DNA of 64,000 nt from RYN-133 sp963785425 (lineage in GTDB: Bacteria; Actinomycetota; Actinomycetes; Mycobacteriales; Jatrophihabitantaceae): NCBI GenBank assembly GCA_963785425.1, contig CAWAVG010000004.1:186001-250000 (forward strand). The letters are read 5' to 3'. The position numbers were made by a program, and so were the translations under genes. The notes beneath the pieces are model-generated. The model was not told the DNA's origin and did no database searches. It was given only the letters and a program-made list of their open reading frames with translations. This document shows positions 36,021 through 46,593 of the stretch, piece by piece. Within the stretch, counting starts at the first letter, position 1. Every line of letters starts with the position of its first letter.

Positions 36021-36112
36021 CACGTGCGTGACGTCCCGCGCACGTGAGTGACGTCCCGCGCACGTGAGTGACGTCCCGCGCACGTGAGTGACGGCGAATT
36101 CGCCGTCACTCA
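36021..36112. repeat. 20-bp-phased direct repeats ending in a 28-bp perfect palindrome
   Basis: The unit CACGTGAGTGACGTCCCGCG repeats exactly every 20 bp at 36021 (one mismatch), 36041 and 36061. A fourth copy begins at 36081 and runs into a perfect palindrome at 36085-36112 with centre AA|TT, whose right half is an inverted TGAGTGACGG. The array fills the gap between DUF5319 and whiB. The core GTGAGTGRCG and the 20-bp phasing recur at 46594-46661. Confidence 0.85.
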
Positions 36113-36237
36113 ACCAGTCCGGACGTCACGCGACGGGATTCGTGCGTGCCGCGTCACCTTTTCGACGCTCGTTCTTTGAACCAAGCAGGAGAGCGCGACC
36201 CACACGGGCGTGCCGGACGGTTCACACGGAGGACGCT

Positions 36238-36519
36238 ATGGCCGACGTTCGGCGTCTCCCAGCTCCGCGGCAGGGCGACTGGGACTGGCAGGTCGACGCG
36301 GCGTGCCGCGGCCTGGACACCACCAACTTCTACCACCCGGAGAACGAGCGCGGCCCCTCGCGCGCGCGTCGCGAGCAGCAGGCGAAGGCGATCTGTGCGA
36401 CGTGCCCGGTCGTCCAGAACTGCCTGCGCTGGGCGCTCGCCGCCCGTGAGCCCTACGGCGTGTGGGGCGGCATGTCCGCCGAGGAGCGCGAGCTGATGCT
36501 GAGCAGGCGCAGCGCCTGA
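36238..36519 (+). CDS. whiB3: WhiB-family iron-sulphur transcription factor (WhiB3/WhiD-like)
   Basis: 93 residues with the four cluster-binding cysteines C23, C53, C56 and C62, the GVWGG turn at 74-78 and a basic C-terminus. CRGLDTTNFYHPENERG matches the WhiB3/WhiD group. These proteins bind a 4Fe-4S cluster, sense oxidants or NO and act with the primary sigma factor. Position upstream of and convergent with groEL is that of mycobacterial whiB3. ATG 36238 has GGAGGA upstream. The 20-bp repeat array lies about 125 bp upstream and may belong to its control region. Confidence 0.9.
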   Translation: MADVRRLPAPRQGDWDWQVDAACRGLDTTNFYHPENERGPSRARREQQAKAICATCPVVQNCLRWALAAREPYGVWGGMSAEERELMLSRRSA

Positions 36520-36564
36520 TACCAGAGCTTCCAGGGAGCCGTGGGGGCAGACTGGAGGGGACAA

Positions 36565-36597
36565 TTCGGCCCCGCGATCATCGATCGCGGGGCCGAA
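36565..36597. terminator. Bidirectional terminator between whiB and groEL
   Basis: TTCGGCCCCGCGATC (36565-36579) and its exact complement (36583-36597) form a 15-bp stem with a 3-base loop, between two convergent genes. AA/TT flanks give weak U tracts on both strands. Confidence 0.85.
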
Positions 36598-36622
36598 GTG
36601 TGGCTTGACCAGGAACTCCCGA

Positions 36623-38266
<1,644 letters not shown>

Positions 38267-38315
38267 GGATGTCCTTTCCTGACGGCCGTGCAGACGGCCG
38301 ACCAAGTGCAACCGT

Positions 38316-38351
38316 CACCGCCCCGGTCACGCAGTGCGCGCCGGGGCGGTG
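38316..38351 (-). promoter_or_regulatory. Hairpin in the groES-groEL intergenic mRNA
   Basis: CACCGCCCCGG (38316-38326) pairs with CCGGGGCGGTG (38341-38351) around a 14-base loop, just after groES and before groEL. It may be an mRNA processing or partial termination point that sets the GroES:GroEL ratio; similar intergenic hairpins are known in other groE operons. Confidence 0.55.
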
Positions 38352-38362
38352 AGGGTGAGTGG

Positions 38363-38668
38363 TTACTTCTCGATGACGGCGAGCACGTCGCGCGCGGACA
38401 GGACGAGGTAGTCCTCGCCGCTGTAGCGCACCTCGGTGCCGCCGTACTTGCTGTACAGGACGACGTCGCCGACAGCGACATCGAGCGGAACGCGGTTGCC
38501 CTTGTCGTCGATGCGGCCCGGGCCCACAGCCAGGACGGTGCCCTCCTGGGGCTTCTCCTTGGCGGTGTCCGGGATGACGATGCCCGAAGCGGTCGTGGTC
38601 TCGGCCTCGTTGGCCTGGACGACGATGCGGTCCTCGAGCGGCTTGATGCTGACCTTGGTGGCGGTCAC
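38363..38668 (-). CDS. groES: 10-kDa co-chaperonin GroES
   Basis: 101 residues: VSIKPLEDRIVVQANEAETTTASGIVIPDTAKEKPQEGTV with the mobile GroEL-binding loop, and a C-terminal YGGTEVRYSGEDYLVLSARDVLAVIEK. The GTG start at 38668 follows GGGGAGA. First gene of the groESL operon. A CIRCE element lies 78-102 bp upstream, so HrcA control is expected. Confidence 0.97.
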   Translation of the reverse strand: MTATKVSIKPLEDRIVVQANEAETTTASGIVIPDTAKEKPQEGTVLAVGPGRIDDKGNRVPLDVAVGDVVLYSKYGGTEVRYSGEDYLVLSARDVLAVIEK

Positions 38669-38745
38669 GGTGGATCTCCCCTTCTCGGGCGATAAGTTCT
38701 CTTCGTCGGTCTGGTCGCCGTCGCGGGTGGTCGACCGTCCCGAAT

Positions 38746-38770
38746 TGGCACTCTAGCTCGCCGAGTGCCA
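38746..38770. promoter_or_regulatory. CIRCE element (HrcA operator) upstream of groES
   Basis: TGGCACTC (38746-38753), a 9-base spacer, then GAGTGCCA (38763-38770): a perfect inverted repeat with the canonical N9 spacing and core GCACTC/GAGTGC. HrcA repressor binds this DNA and releases it on heat stress. hrcA itself is not in the window. Confidence 0.93.
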
Positions 38771-38820
38771 GCGTTTCAACGAGGGGCCCCGCCACCCCGC
38801 GCCACGTCCCCCGTCCGCTG

Positions 38821-38885
38821 CCGACTTTGACCCTCTATCGGTCGTCGAAACGCACGAATCACAGCCGTACGAGGGTCGAAGTCGG
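38821..38885. repeat. Long palindromic repeat (GACCCTC family), copy 2
   Basis: Outer arms CCGACTT-T-GACCCTC (38821-38835) and GAGGGTC-G-AAGTCGG (38871-38885) form a 15-bp stem with the same T/G position as copy 1; the inner stem has decayed. The interior CGAATCACAGCCG is the reverse complement of the matching part of copy 1. It lies between groES and the secreted-protein gene ending at 38954. Confidence 0.75.
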
Positions 38886-38953
38886 GTCCCGGACAAAGAT
38901 CAACGCCGGGTTGCGAGCACAGGCCGCGCAACCCGGCGTTGACCAGGTGGGTG

Positions 38954-39469
38954 TCAGCCGTTCCCGGATGTCCCCCGAACCACGGGATGGACCTGCAGAT
39001 TGCAGACGCTGACCGACACCGGGCGGTGGAAGGTCTTGAAGGTGTTGGGCGGTGTGGTCGCGATCGACTTCGAGAAGACGCAACTGCCGCCGTTGGCGCG
39101 GAAGTTCATCCACTCGACGTCGGACGAGGCCTGTTGCCACGAGTGCAGCACGATGGTGCGGACCGCGCTCGCGCCGCCGGTGAATCCATGCAGGGTGCGC
39201 CGCGCATGGGCCAGGACGTTGCCGTTGCGGCCGATCGCGTCCAGACCCGGATACCCGCGCAGGCTGCACGTGTGCTGGCTGATGTTGCGGAAGATGACGA
39301 CGACGTTGCCGTGGCCGGTCGCGCCCTGCGGGCGGCTGTGGCTCACCGCGATCAGCGCGCCCTTGCAGGACGGGACGGGGGCCGCTGCGCCCGCCGGGCT
39401 CGACGCGGCACCCACAACGGCGGACGCGACGGCGCCCGCGACAGCAAGGCCGGCGATGAAGTTGCGCAT
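38954..39469 (-). CDS. Secreted DUF4232-like protein
   Basis: 171 residues. Signal peptide MRNFIAGLAVAGAVASAVVGAA with a cleavage region near SPAGAAA. Mature part: VVVIFRNISQHTCSLRGYPGLDAIG, GGASAVRTIVLHSWQQASSDVEW and four cysteines likely forming two disulphides, the pattern of DUF4232 domains found on actinobacterial exported proteins. Function unknown. ATG 39469 has AGGGGG. It lies 71 bases downstream of the sigma/membrane-protein pair on the same strand and may be in their transcript or regulon. Confidence 0.78.
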   Translation of the reverse strand: MRNFIAGLAVAGAVASAVVGAASSPAGAAAPVPSCKGALIAVSHSRPQGATGHGNVVVIFRNISQHTCSLRGYPGLDAIGRNGNVLAHARRTLHGFTGGASAVRTIVLHSWQQASSDVEWMNFRANGGSCVFSKSIATTPPNTFKTFHRPVSVSVCNLQVHPVVRGTSGNG

Positions 39470-39540
39470 GACTGGATCCCCCTGGAAGTGGTGTGCCTTC
39501 AAAGAGGCATTGGTCCTGCTGCTGATACATGGGACGCGCG

Positions 39541-40800
39541 TCAGCGTGAGAAGGCTGCGCCCGTCCAGTGCGCGCCGGCGTCGGTGGTGGTCCACAGAGT
39601 GCGCCCACCGTCATCCAGCCAGCGACCGACCTTGTCGTTCTGGAAGCCCGGAGGTCCGAGGTTGCCGAGCGTGGTCCGGTCGAGCACGGTGTTGAAGACG
39701 ACGCCGCCGTCGGTGCTGCGGTACAAGGTGTCGCCGACAAGGATGATCGTGTGCGCGTCGACCGCGGCGATGCCGGCCGACTGCCCCAGCGACTGCGGGA
39801 CAGAGTGCGCAGAATCTGTGTCGGCGTCGACGAGGATCGATTTATCGCACAACAGGTCGAGCGTGCCGTCGGCGGACAGAGCCGCGCTGCGCAGGTGGGT
39901 ACAGGCGCGCGAACGGTGCCACGACGCGCCGCCGTCGGACGAGCGGTACAGCTGGCCCTGCGCCTCGGGCAACACCGGGTCGGTGGTGCGGACGAGCAGA
40001 TAGGAGATCCCGTTCGCGCGCAGCAACTGCACCGAGTACCCGCGGATCGGGGCGATCGTGCTGTCCGTCCAGGTCGACGTGCCGAGCGGCGCGTAGCTGA
40101 CGTGGAATTGGCACGACCCGTTACACGATTGGCCGCTGCTCGACACCTTGATCACCGTGTCGTTCAGCGTCTCCAGTGCGTCCGCGCCGCCTGCGTCCGG
40201 CGTCCAGTGTGCGCCGCCGTCGGAGGTGCGCTCCAGCACTTGCGGGCCGAACAGGAACCCGGTTTGGGCGTTGGCGAACCGCACCGACGTCGCGGCAACG
40301 GACGGGATCGGCACCCGCTGCCATGTGTGACCGGAATCAGCCGAGTGCACCATCGCGAGGCAGGTGCCCTGCCCGCAGGCGGCGTGGCCCAGGGCCCAGA
40401 TCCGGTCGGTGCCGACGTAGGTCGTGTCCGCAGCTCGGAAGCCACGCACCCCGCCCATCGCCAGCAACGGCAGGCGGGTGGTGTGCGGCGCTGTTGTGGG
40501 CGTCGGTGTCGGCGTCGGCCTCGGTTGTGCGGAGAAGGTGTGCGACGCGCCGGGCGAGACCGCCGGCGCCGCCCCGTGCCCACTGTTCCCGATCCCGACG
40601 AGCGCGAGCGCGACGGCGGCTATCGCTGCGGCGGCCAGGAGCGGGAACGTCCAGGTGCGCCACCCCGCGCGCGGCCGCAGCACGGGTGCGTCGAGTTCGG
40701 CAAGAATGCGGTCGGCCAGCGGCGCGCCGGGCGGTGCCTGGCGCGCGTTGTGCTGCAGCGAGGCGCGCAGCCTCGTCTCGATGTCGGTAGGGGAGTTCAT
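39541..40800 (-). CDS. Membrane-anchored BNR/sialidase-type beta-propeller protein, partner of the upstream sigma factor
   Basis: 419 residues: a cytoplasmic N-terminus of about 50, one helix (FPLLAAAAIAAVALALVGIG), a Thr/Pro linker (PRPTPTPTPTTA), then an external propeller with Asp-box repeats (VHSADSGHTWQRV, RTSDGGAHWTP, RSSDGGASWHR, RSTDGGVVFNT, TTTDAGAHWTG). The start overlaps the sigma-factor stop (ATGA), so the two are translationally coupled. By position it may act as regulator or sensor for the sigma factor. No enzymatic sialidase residues are claimed. Confidence 0.8.
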   Translation of the reverse strand: MNSPTDIETRLRASLQHNARQAPPGAPLADRILAELDAPVLRPRAGWRTWTFPLLAAAAIAAVALALVGIGNSGHGAAPAVSPGASHTFSAQPRPTPTPTPTTAPHTTRLPLLAMGGVRGFRAADTTYVGTDRIWALGHAACGQGTCLAMVHSADSGHTWQRVPIPSVAATSVRFANAQTGFLFGPQVLERTSDGGAHWTPDAGGADALETLNDTVIKVSSSGQSCNGSCQFHVSYAPLGTSTWTDSTIAPIRGYSVQLLRANGISYLLVRTTDPVLPEAQGQLYRSSDGGASWHRSRACTHLRSAALSADGTLDLLCDKSILVDADTDSAHSVPQSLGQSAGIAAVDAHTIILVGDTLYRSTDGGVVFNTVLDRTTLGNLGPPGFQNDKVGRWLDDGGRTLWTTTDAGAHWTGAAFSR

Positions 40801-41303
40801 GCCGAATTCCTTCCAGCACCGGACGTGGCGCTGTCGCGCAGCGCCGCCAGGCCGCGGCTCACGAGGCTGCGGACAGTCCCCTCGCGGCAGCCGAGCGCGG
40901 TGCCGATCTCGTCGTCGGGCAGGTCGTGGAAGTAGCGCAGCACCAGTGCCGCGCGCTGCCGTTCGGGCAGGGTGCGCAGCATCGTCCAGATCTCGTCACG
41001 GTCGGCGAGCTGAGACGGGCGGTCGTCCTCGTCGATCCTCTCGGGCAGGAACTCGACCGCGAACTCGCGCCGCGAGGCACGCCGGGTGTGGTTGACGAAC
41101 CCGTTGGCGAGGCTGCGCCGCACGTAGGCCAGTGGCAACTCGGCGGCCTCGACGAGTGACCACTTCGGATAGAGCCGCACCAGCGTGTCCTGGACGAGCT
41201 CTTCGGCCGCGGTGCTGTCACCGGTGAGCAGGTATCCGGTGCGCAGCAGGTCCGCGGTGTGCTCTCGCACGAACCGCGTGAAATCCACACCGGTGACTGT
41301 CAC
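40797..41303 (-). CDS. SigE-family ECF RNA polymerase sigma factor (second in the window)
   Basis: 168 residues. Region 2: FTRFVREHTADLLRTGYLLTG...AEELVQDTLVRLYPKW. Region 4: MLRTLPERQRAALVLRYFHDLPDDEIGTALGCREGTVRSLVSRGLAAL. GTG 41303 is preceded by GGGAGG. It is coupled by ATGA to a single-TM propeller protein. The layout (SigE-type sigma plus single-TM protein with a variable outer domain) repeats that at 13-14 kb. Target genes unknown; the secreted protein at 38954 is a candidate. Confidence 0.9.
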   Translation of the reverse strand: MTVTGVDFTRFVREHTADLLRTGYLLTGDSTAAEELVQDTLVRLYPKWSLVEAAELPLAYVRRSLANGFVNHTRRASRREFAVEFLPERIDEDDRPSQLADRDEIWTMLRTLPERQRAALVLRYFHDLPDDEIGTALGCREGTVRSLVSRGLAALRDSATSGAGRNSA

Positions 41304-41460
41304 AGTGCCTCCCACCCCCAGTAGACAGCCGCGGGGGCGGATCCGTTGCACGCATCCACGACGGCCGCGTATGAGTGCGCGCCGAGTCCCCGGCCCCTGG
41401 TACCGAAAGATCGGAAACCGGGCACGATTCCGGTCGGTCGGGACCAGAAGCGGGGGTGGG

Positions 41461-44401
41461 TCAGAGCTGGGTGTAGTGGCCGGTCTCGTCGTCGAGCCGC
41501 CACACCTTGCGGGTGCGGGTCGGCTTCGGCACGCCGCGCTTGCGCAGGTCGCGCCACACCGGCCGGTGCCACGTCGTCAGCGGCATGGACGCGACCACCT
41601 GCACGTAGCGCGGCCGCTGGCGTTTCGGCAACCGTTCCATCGCCGCATCGAGGTCGGCCGTCGTCAGGTTGGAGTCGGGACGCAGCGTCACCGCGCCGAC
41701 CAACACATGTGAGTCGCCGTCCTTCACCCCGTACGCGACGATCAGGTCGACCGCGCTGATCGTGCCGAGGCAGAAGCGCGTTCCGGCGGGCAGCACCGGC
41801 CCGTGCTCGGTGTCGACGATCTCGGCCACCGACCCGACCAACCAGTGATCGCCCTGCTCGTCGCGCAGGAACAGGTCCTCGGTCGAGCGCCACGCGTCGC
41901 CCGACGCGAACACGTCACGGCGTACCGAGCCGGTCGCGGCATCGCCGGGACGCACGCGCGTGAGCAGCAGCCCGATCTCGTCGGTGAGGCATTCGCGGGC
42001 GAGCCCGTCGCGGGTGAGCTCCAGCCTGCGCTCGGCCAGGTTGTAGGCCGCCACGCGCACTTCCGCCGTGCCGGGCAACGGCCGTCCCATCGACCCGGGC
42101 TTCTGGCCGGTCAGGTTGGCCAGGATCGCCTCGCCCTCGGCTGAGGCGTAGAACTCGAGCACCTTGGCGTCGGGGAAGCGTTCGCTGACCCGCTTCCACA
42201 GGTTGCGCGGCATGCCCGACCCGATGAACATCCGAATCGGGTTGAAGCGCTCGTTCGGGTGCTGGGAAGCGTCGACGATCTCGCGCAGGGACGTCCACGT
42301 GTAGCTGACGTGCGTCGCACCGTAGCGCCGCACCTCGTCCCAGAACGTGTCGGCGTCGTCGGCGAGCGCCATCGCGAAGCGCGCGCCGCCGGCCACCGCG
42401 CCACCGATCGACATGAGCAGCGCGGACGTGTGGTGCAGCGGGGTGACGCTGTAGACGGTGTCGCCCTCGCGCAGGGCGGCGGCGCTCGCCGTCCCCAGCG
42501 CCGACAGTGCCCACCGCTTGTTGCTGATGCGGATCGCCTTGGTGTCCGCGCCTTCGCCGGTGAACAGCACGAAGGCGATGTCCTGGGCGCGCTGAGGATT
42601 CGGGCGATACCAGGTCGGGACCTCGACCTCGGCCGGGTCGATGCGCTCCATATCGACGGCGTCGACGGGCAGCGTCCGGTCATCGGCGCCGCCGCCGAGG
42701 ACGTAGCAACGCACCGTCGTGGACCCGCTGACCGCGTCGGCGTGCTCGGGGTCGGTGATCACGCGGTCGATGCGCGTCAGCCTCGCTTCACGGCCCAGGT
42801 CACCGTCCGGGCGCAGGACCGCGGCGGTCGCGCCGAGCCTGCTGAGCGCGGCGATGACGGTGAACGCGCTCGGCCGGGTGCTCATCAGCACTCCGACGGT
42901 GTCGCCCCCCTGCACCCCGATCTCGATGAGGCCCTTCACGATGCTGTCGACGCGATACTTGACCTCGCGCTGACGGTAGGCGCGATCGCCGAAGAGGAAG
43001 CAGATCTCGTCGGCGTTGCGGCGAGCCTGCTCGTCGAGCAGCAGTCCGATGCTGATGCGTGTGGACGGGTTCAGGCTCTCGATGCGCTGCAGCCGCGGCA
43101 GCAGCGCGGGCGCCTCCCCCACGACCGAGCGGGCGAGGCCTGCGACTCGGCGTGCGGTCGCGAGCGCGAGCCGGCTTGCGCCGACGCCGAGTTCGCTCGC
43201 CTGCGTGAGCACGCCCCCTCCCCCGGCACCGCTCGGGCGGAGTGCGCTGGTCTGCACCTGGTCGGCGGGGACGATCGAGTCGGGTAGCTGACCGGCACCG
43301 TCGCGCCAGCGGGCCCACGCGCCGACGGCCGGCCAGGTGTGGGTCATCGCGGTCGAACCCACGACGAGACCGAAATGCCCCGCCCGCAGCGTGAGCTCGT
43401 AGATCTCGGCGCTGGGGGCGGCGCGCCGGATCGCACGCACCGAATCGGGATGCCCGATGGTGTCGGTCGAACCGACGACGGTGAGCACGGGCAGATCGAT
43501 GTCGGCGAGGGTCACCAGGCGCTCGTCGATGACGAACCCACCCTCGAGCATCCGGTTGTGCTGGAAGTACATCTCGAGGAACTGCACGACGGCCGGCCCC
43601 GACCACGCCGTCCAGCCGTCGCTCTCGAGGAAGCGGCGCTGCCGTTCGCGTGGCAACAGTGCGTCGCGGTCGTGCAGGGTCAGCAGGAACTTGACGCGGT
43701 CCTGCACGGACTTCGCCGGCGTCAACAACTTGAAGCTGGTGCGGCTGAACCAGCCGGGGACGGCCAGCTTGCGGAACAGGCCGCTGTCGATGAGCGTGGC
43801 GGCCAGGCGTGACGCGGCCTCCGGCGACAGCGGGATCGGCAGCGGCGCGTTGGCGTCGACGGGCGAGCCGAACGTGACCAGCGAGTCGATGCCCTTGTTC
43901 CGGCGGAACGCCGCGGTCTGGTAGGCGAACATGCCGCCCTGTGAGTAGCCGCCGAGGATCGACGTCGCGGCCGGTCTTCTCGCGCACGACGTCGATCGCG
44001 TCGCTCACGGCGAGGATGTGGTCGGTGAGGTCGCGTTCGAGACCGCCCGGGTCGTGGTCGGGACGGCCGAAGTCGACGACCCAGGTGTCGAGTCCGTCGC
44101 CGTGCAGGGCGCCGACGGCCGACGCGCGCGGTGACACGTCCCAGACCTCGGTGGTGAGCATGAGCGGCGGGATGAGCAGGATCGGCGCTGCCGCGTCCGG
44201 CACCGAGTCGGCGAAGTAGTGCCGCAGCTTGTAGTTGTGGTGCTCGGCCTCGACGGTGAACGGGGACGGCGCCTCGCCGGTCTCGAGCCCGCCGAAGCGC
44301 ACCACCTCGGCGACATTGCGCGCGGTGGTGGTCAGCCGTGCCGCGAAGCCGGGACGCGGATGGGGCGGCTGCGCCGGCTCGATCTCGGAGTTCTGCGTCA
44401 C
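41461..44401 (-). CDS. Bifunctional alpha/beta-hydrolase - acyl-CoA synthetase (Rv1683-like), one frameshift
   Basis: Removing one base near 43961 gives 980 codons, close to mycobacterial Rv1683 (about 1000 residues). The N-terminal hydrolase of the PHA-synthase/lipase type has nucleophile GGYSQGG at the restored join, with ILLIPPLMLTTEVWDVSP upstream, VVGSTDTIGHPDSV for the Asp and AGHFGLVVG for the His. The C-terminal ~500 residues are an AMP-binding ligase-like domain (LLLDEQARRNADEICFLFG...VLFTGEGADTKAIRIS...FYASAEGEAI...GDAWRSTEDLFL). The P-loop VLFTGEGADTK departs from the usual SGTTGxPK, and the last Lys region is atypical, so ligase activity is uncertain. Rv1683 is linked to triacylglycerol metabolism. 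Confidence 0.8.
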
Positions 44402-44447
44402 TCACGAGGATGAACTCTCGTTGTCGACGCCGAGGTTGGCAACTCAC

Positions 44448-45472
44448 TCACCGAGTTGGGCGCTCGAGAGCTCGATCGTCGGGATCGCCCCGAGCGTCGC
44501 AGGCCGACGGCCGGGCGCCGTCGCGCACGAGCAGATCGCCGATCGCGGCGATCATCGCCCCGTTGTCGGTGCACAGCCGCATCGGCGGCACCCGCAGCTC
44601 GATCCCGGCCGCGTCGCAGCGCTCCTGGGCCAGCGCGCGCACCCGCGAGTTCGCCGCGACCCCGCCGACGACGACGAGCGTGTCGACGTCCTGCTGGCGG
44701 CACGCGCGCAACGCCTTCGTCACGAGGGTGTCGGCAACCGCTTCCTGGAAACTCGCGGCGGTGTCGTCGACCGTCGAGATCGGGCGTGCGCTCGACGTAC
44801 CGCGCCACCGCCGTCTTCAGCCCCGAGAACGAGAAACCGAGCGCCGGATCGTTGGCCCCCATGAGCGGACGGGGGAAGGGCACCGCGGCCGGGTCGCCGT
44901 TGCGCGCCGCCTTGTCGATGGACGGGCCGCCCGGGTACGGCAGGCCGATGAGCCGCGCGACCTTGTCGAACGCCTCGCCTGCCGCGTCGTCGAGGGTGTC
45001 GGACAGGTGCACGATCGGCGTGCGGACGAGGTCGCGCACGAACAGCAGTGAGGTGTGGCCGCCGGACACGATCAGGGCCGACCGAGCGGTCGGGCAACGG
45101 GCCGTGCTCGAGCGTGTCGGCGGCGGCGTGCCCGGCCAGGTGGTGCACGCCGTAGAGCGGCACGCCGAGGCTGAACGCGAACGCCTTCGCCGCCGCGACG
45201 CCGACATGCAGCGCGGTGGCCAGGCCGGGCCCGGCGGTGACGGCGACCGCACCGACGTCGGCGAGGGTGATGCCGGCGTTCGCGACCGCTTTGCGCACGG
45301 TGGGAAGCATCGACTGCACGTGGGCGCGGGCCGCGATCTCGGGCACGACGCCGCCGAAGCGGGCGTGCTCGTCCATGCTCGAGGCGAGGGCGTCGCCGAG
45401 CAGCACGCCGTCCTCGACGAAACCGACGCCGGTCTCGTCGCACGAGGTCTCGATGCCCATCACGATCGTCAC
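44448..45472 (-). CDS. tsaD: tRNA N6-adenosine threonylcarbamoyltransferase TsaD, two frameshifts
   Basis: The ASKHA-fold catalytic subunit that puts threonylcarbamoyl on A37 of ANN-decoding tRNAs. It starts MTIVMGIETSCDETGVGF at GTG 45472, overlapping the rimI stop. Metal ligands lie in VVPEIAARAHVQSM and YGVHHLAGH, nucleotide-binding parts in VSGGHTSLLFV and VGGVAANSRVR, and CTDNGAMIA is near the end. Two +1 shifts (about 45078, 44780) separate the segments; removing two bases gives 341 codons, standard length. The gene is normally essential, so errors are favoured. Last gene of the alr-hydrolase-tsaE-tsaB-rimI-tsaD run. Confidence 0.9.
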
Positions 45473-45932
45473 GGCAGCGCCCTCCGCATGACCATCGCGT
45501 CGACGCGGCCGTGCTCGTAGTAGCCGCGTCGCCGGCCCAGCTCGGCGAATCCCTCGCGCGCGTACAGCGCTATCGCTGCAGGGTTGTCGACGCGCACCTC
45601 GAGGAACAGCTCGCGCGCGCCGCGGCGCGCCGCCTCGGCGTACAGCGTCGGCGAGCATCGCGCGCGCGAGGCCCTGCCGCCGCACCGGCGGGGACGACCC
45701 CGACCGTCAGGATCTCTGCCTGATCGCCGGCGATCAGCACCCCGCCCCACCCGAGCAGTCGCCCGTCGGCAGCTTCGACGGCGACGTAGTAGCGGTTGCG
45801 GGTGTCGGCGAGCTCGGCGCGGTAGCTTGCCGCGGACCACGCCTCGGTGCCGAACAGCTCGCGCTCGTACGGCAGCAGCTGGTCGACGTGCGCGCGCGTC
45901 ATCGGGACGATGCTGGTCGGCGCTGCCGTCAT
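45469..45932 (-). CDS. rimI: Ribosomal-protein-alanine N-acetyltransferase RimI, two frameshifts
   Basis: A GNAT-fold N-terminal acetyltransferase. Segments in three frames: VPMTRAHVDQLLPYERELFG...AEILTVGVVPA, then RRQGLARAML (the acetyl-CoA P-loop Q/RxxGxA), then YAEAARRGARELFLEVRVDN and AIALYAREGFAELGRRRGYY. Removing one base near 45685 and one near 45649 gives 154 codons, the usual size. Starts at ATG 45932 overlapping the tsaB stop (ATGA), and overlaps tsaD by GTGA. rimI between tsaB and tsaD is a conserved arrangement. Confidence 0.88.
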
Positions 45933-46571
45933 CGGGACATCATCTTCGGCGGCACCGCGTCGGGACGGCGCAGGTAGAGCGGGGTCAGCGTGTCCGCCGC
46001 CGCGCCCGACCTGATCTTGTCGAGCGCGCGCGTCACCAGCGCGGGCGGGCGAGGGATGGTCGCCGTCGAGCAGCGGCAGGCCGAACACGTCGGCGTACAA
46101 GCGGGCACCCGCCCCGGTCATCGCCGTGACGTCGCCGGCATCGACGTCGGCCGGGTGGCCGACCTCGGGACCCGCGACGCGCTCGCCGTCGCGATAGGTC
46201 GCCCAGTAGACCTCCTTGCGCCGCGCGTCGGCCGCTACGAGCACGTCGCCGCGGTCGGGGGCGAGGCCGTCGAGCGAGCAGACCTCGTAGGCGGGGACGT
46301 CGACCGCCTCGGCGATCGCGGCAGCCGTGACGAGCCCGACCCGCAGCCCGGTGAACGGTCCCGGTCCGGCGCCGACGACCAGGGCGCCGATATCGCGCAC
46401 GGACGTGCCGGCCGCTTCGAGGCAGCCGGCGATCGTGGGCGTGAGGTGCTCGCTGTGGCCGTGCGGGCCGAGCCACTGCCGGTGCGCGACCGGGCGTCGC
46501 GCGGCATCGGAGACGTCGACGAGATCGACCGTCACGGCGGCCGAGGACGTGTCGAGGGCGAGCACCAGCAC
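45929..46571 (-). CDS. tsaB: tRNA threonylcarbamoyl complex subunit TsaB, one frameshift
   Basis: An ASKHA-fold partner that activates TsaD. N-terminal LVLALDTSSAAVTVDLVDV, central VVGAGPGPFTGLRVGL and VLVAADARRKEVYWATY are diagnostic. The C-terminus leaves frame near 46045 after LDGDHPSPA; removing one C restores ALVTRALDKIRSGAAADTLT and PLYLRRPDAVPPKMMSR, for 214 codons. GTG 46571 start. Between this gene and tsaE lies an 87-base gap occupied by a palindromic repeat array, unlike the 4-base overlaps elsewhere in the operon. Confidence 0.9.
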
Positions 46572-46593
46572 GATCGTTCAGCTTAGTTGCCCG

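Noticed and set aside
36021..36112. 20-bp repeats as a CRISPR array
   Set aside because: Units are contiguous, with no unique spacers and no cas genes in the window.
44440..44458. CAACTC...GAGTTG inverted repeat at the tsaD stop as a terminator
   Set aside because: Only a 6-bp stem, no U tract; too weak to call.
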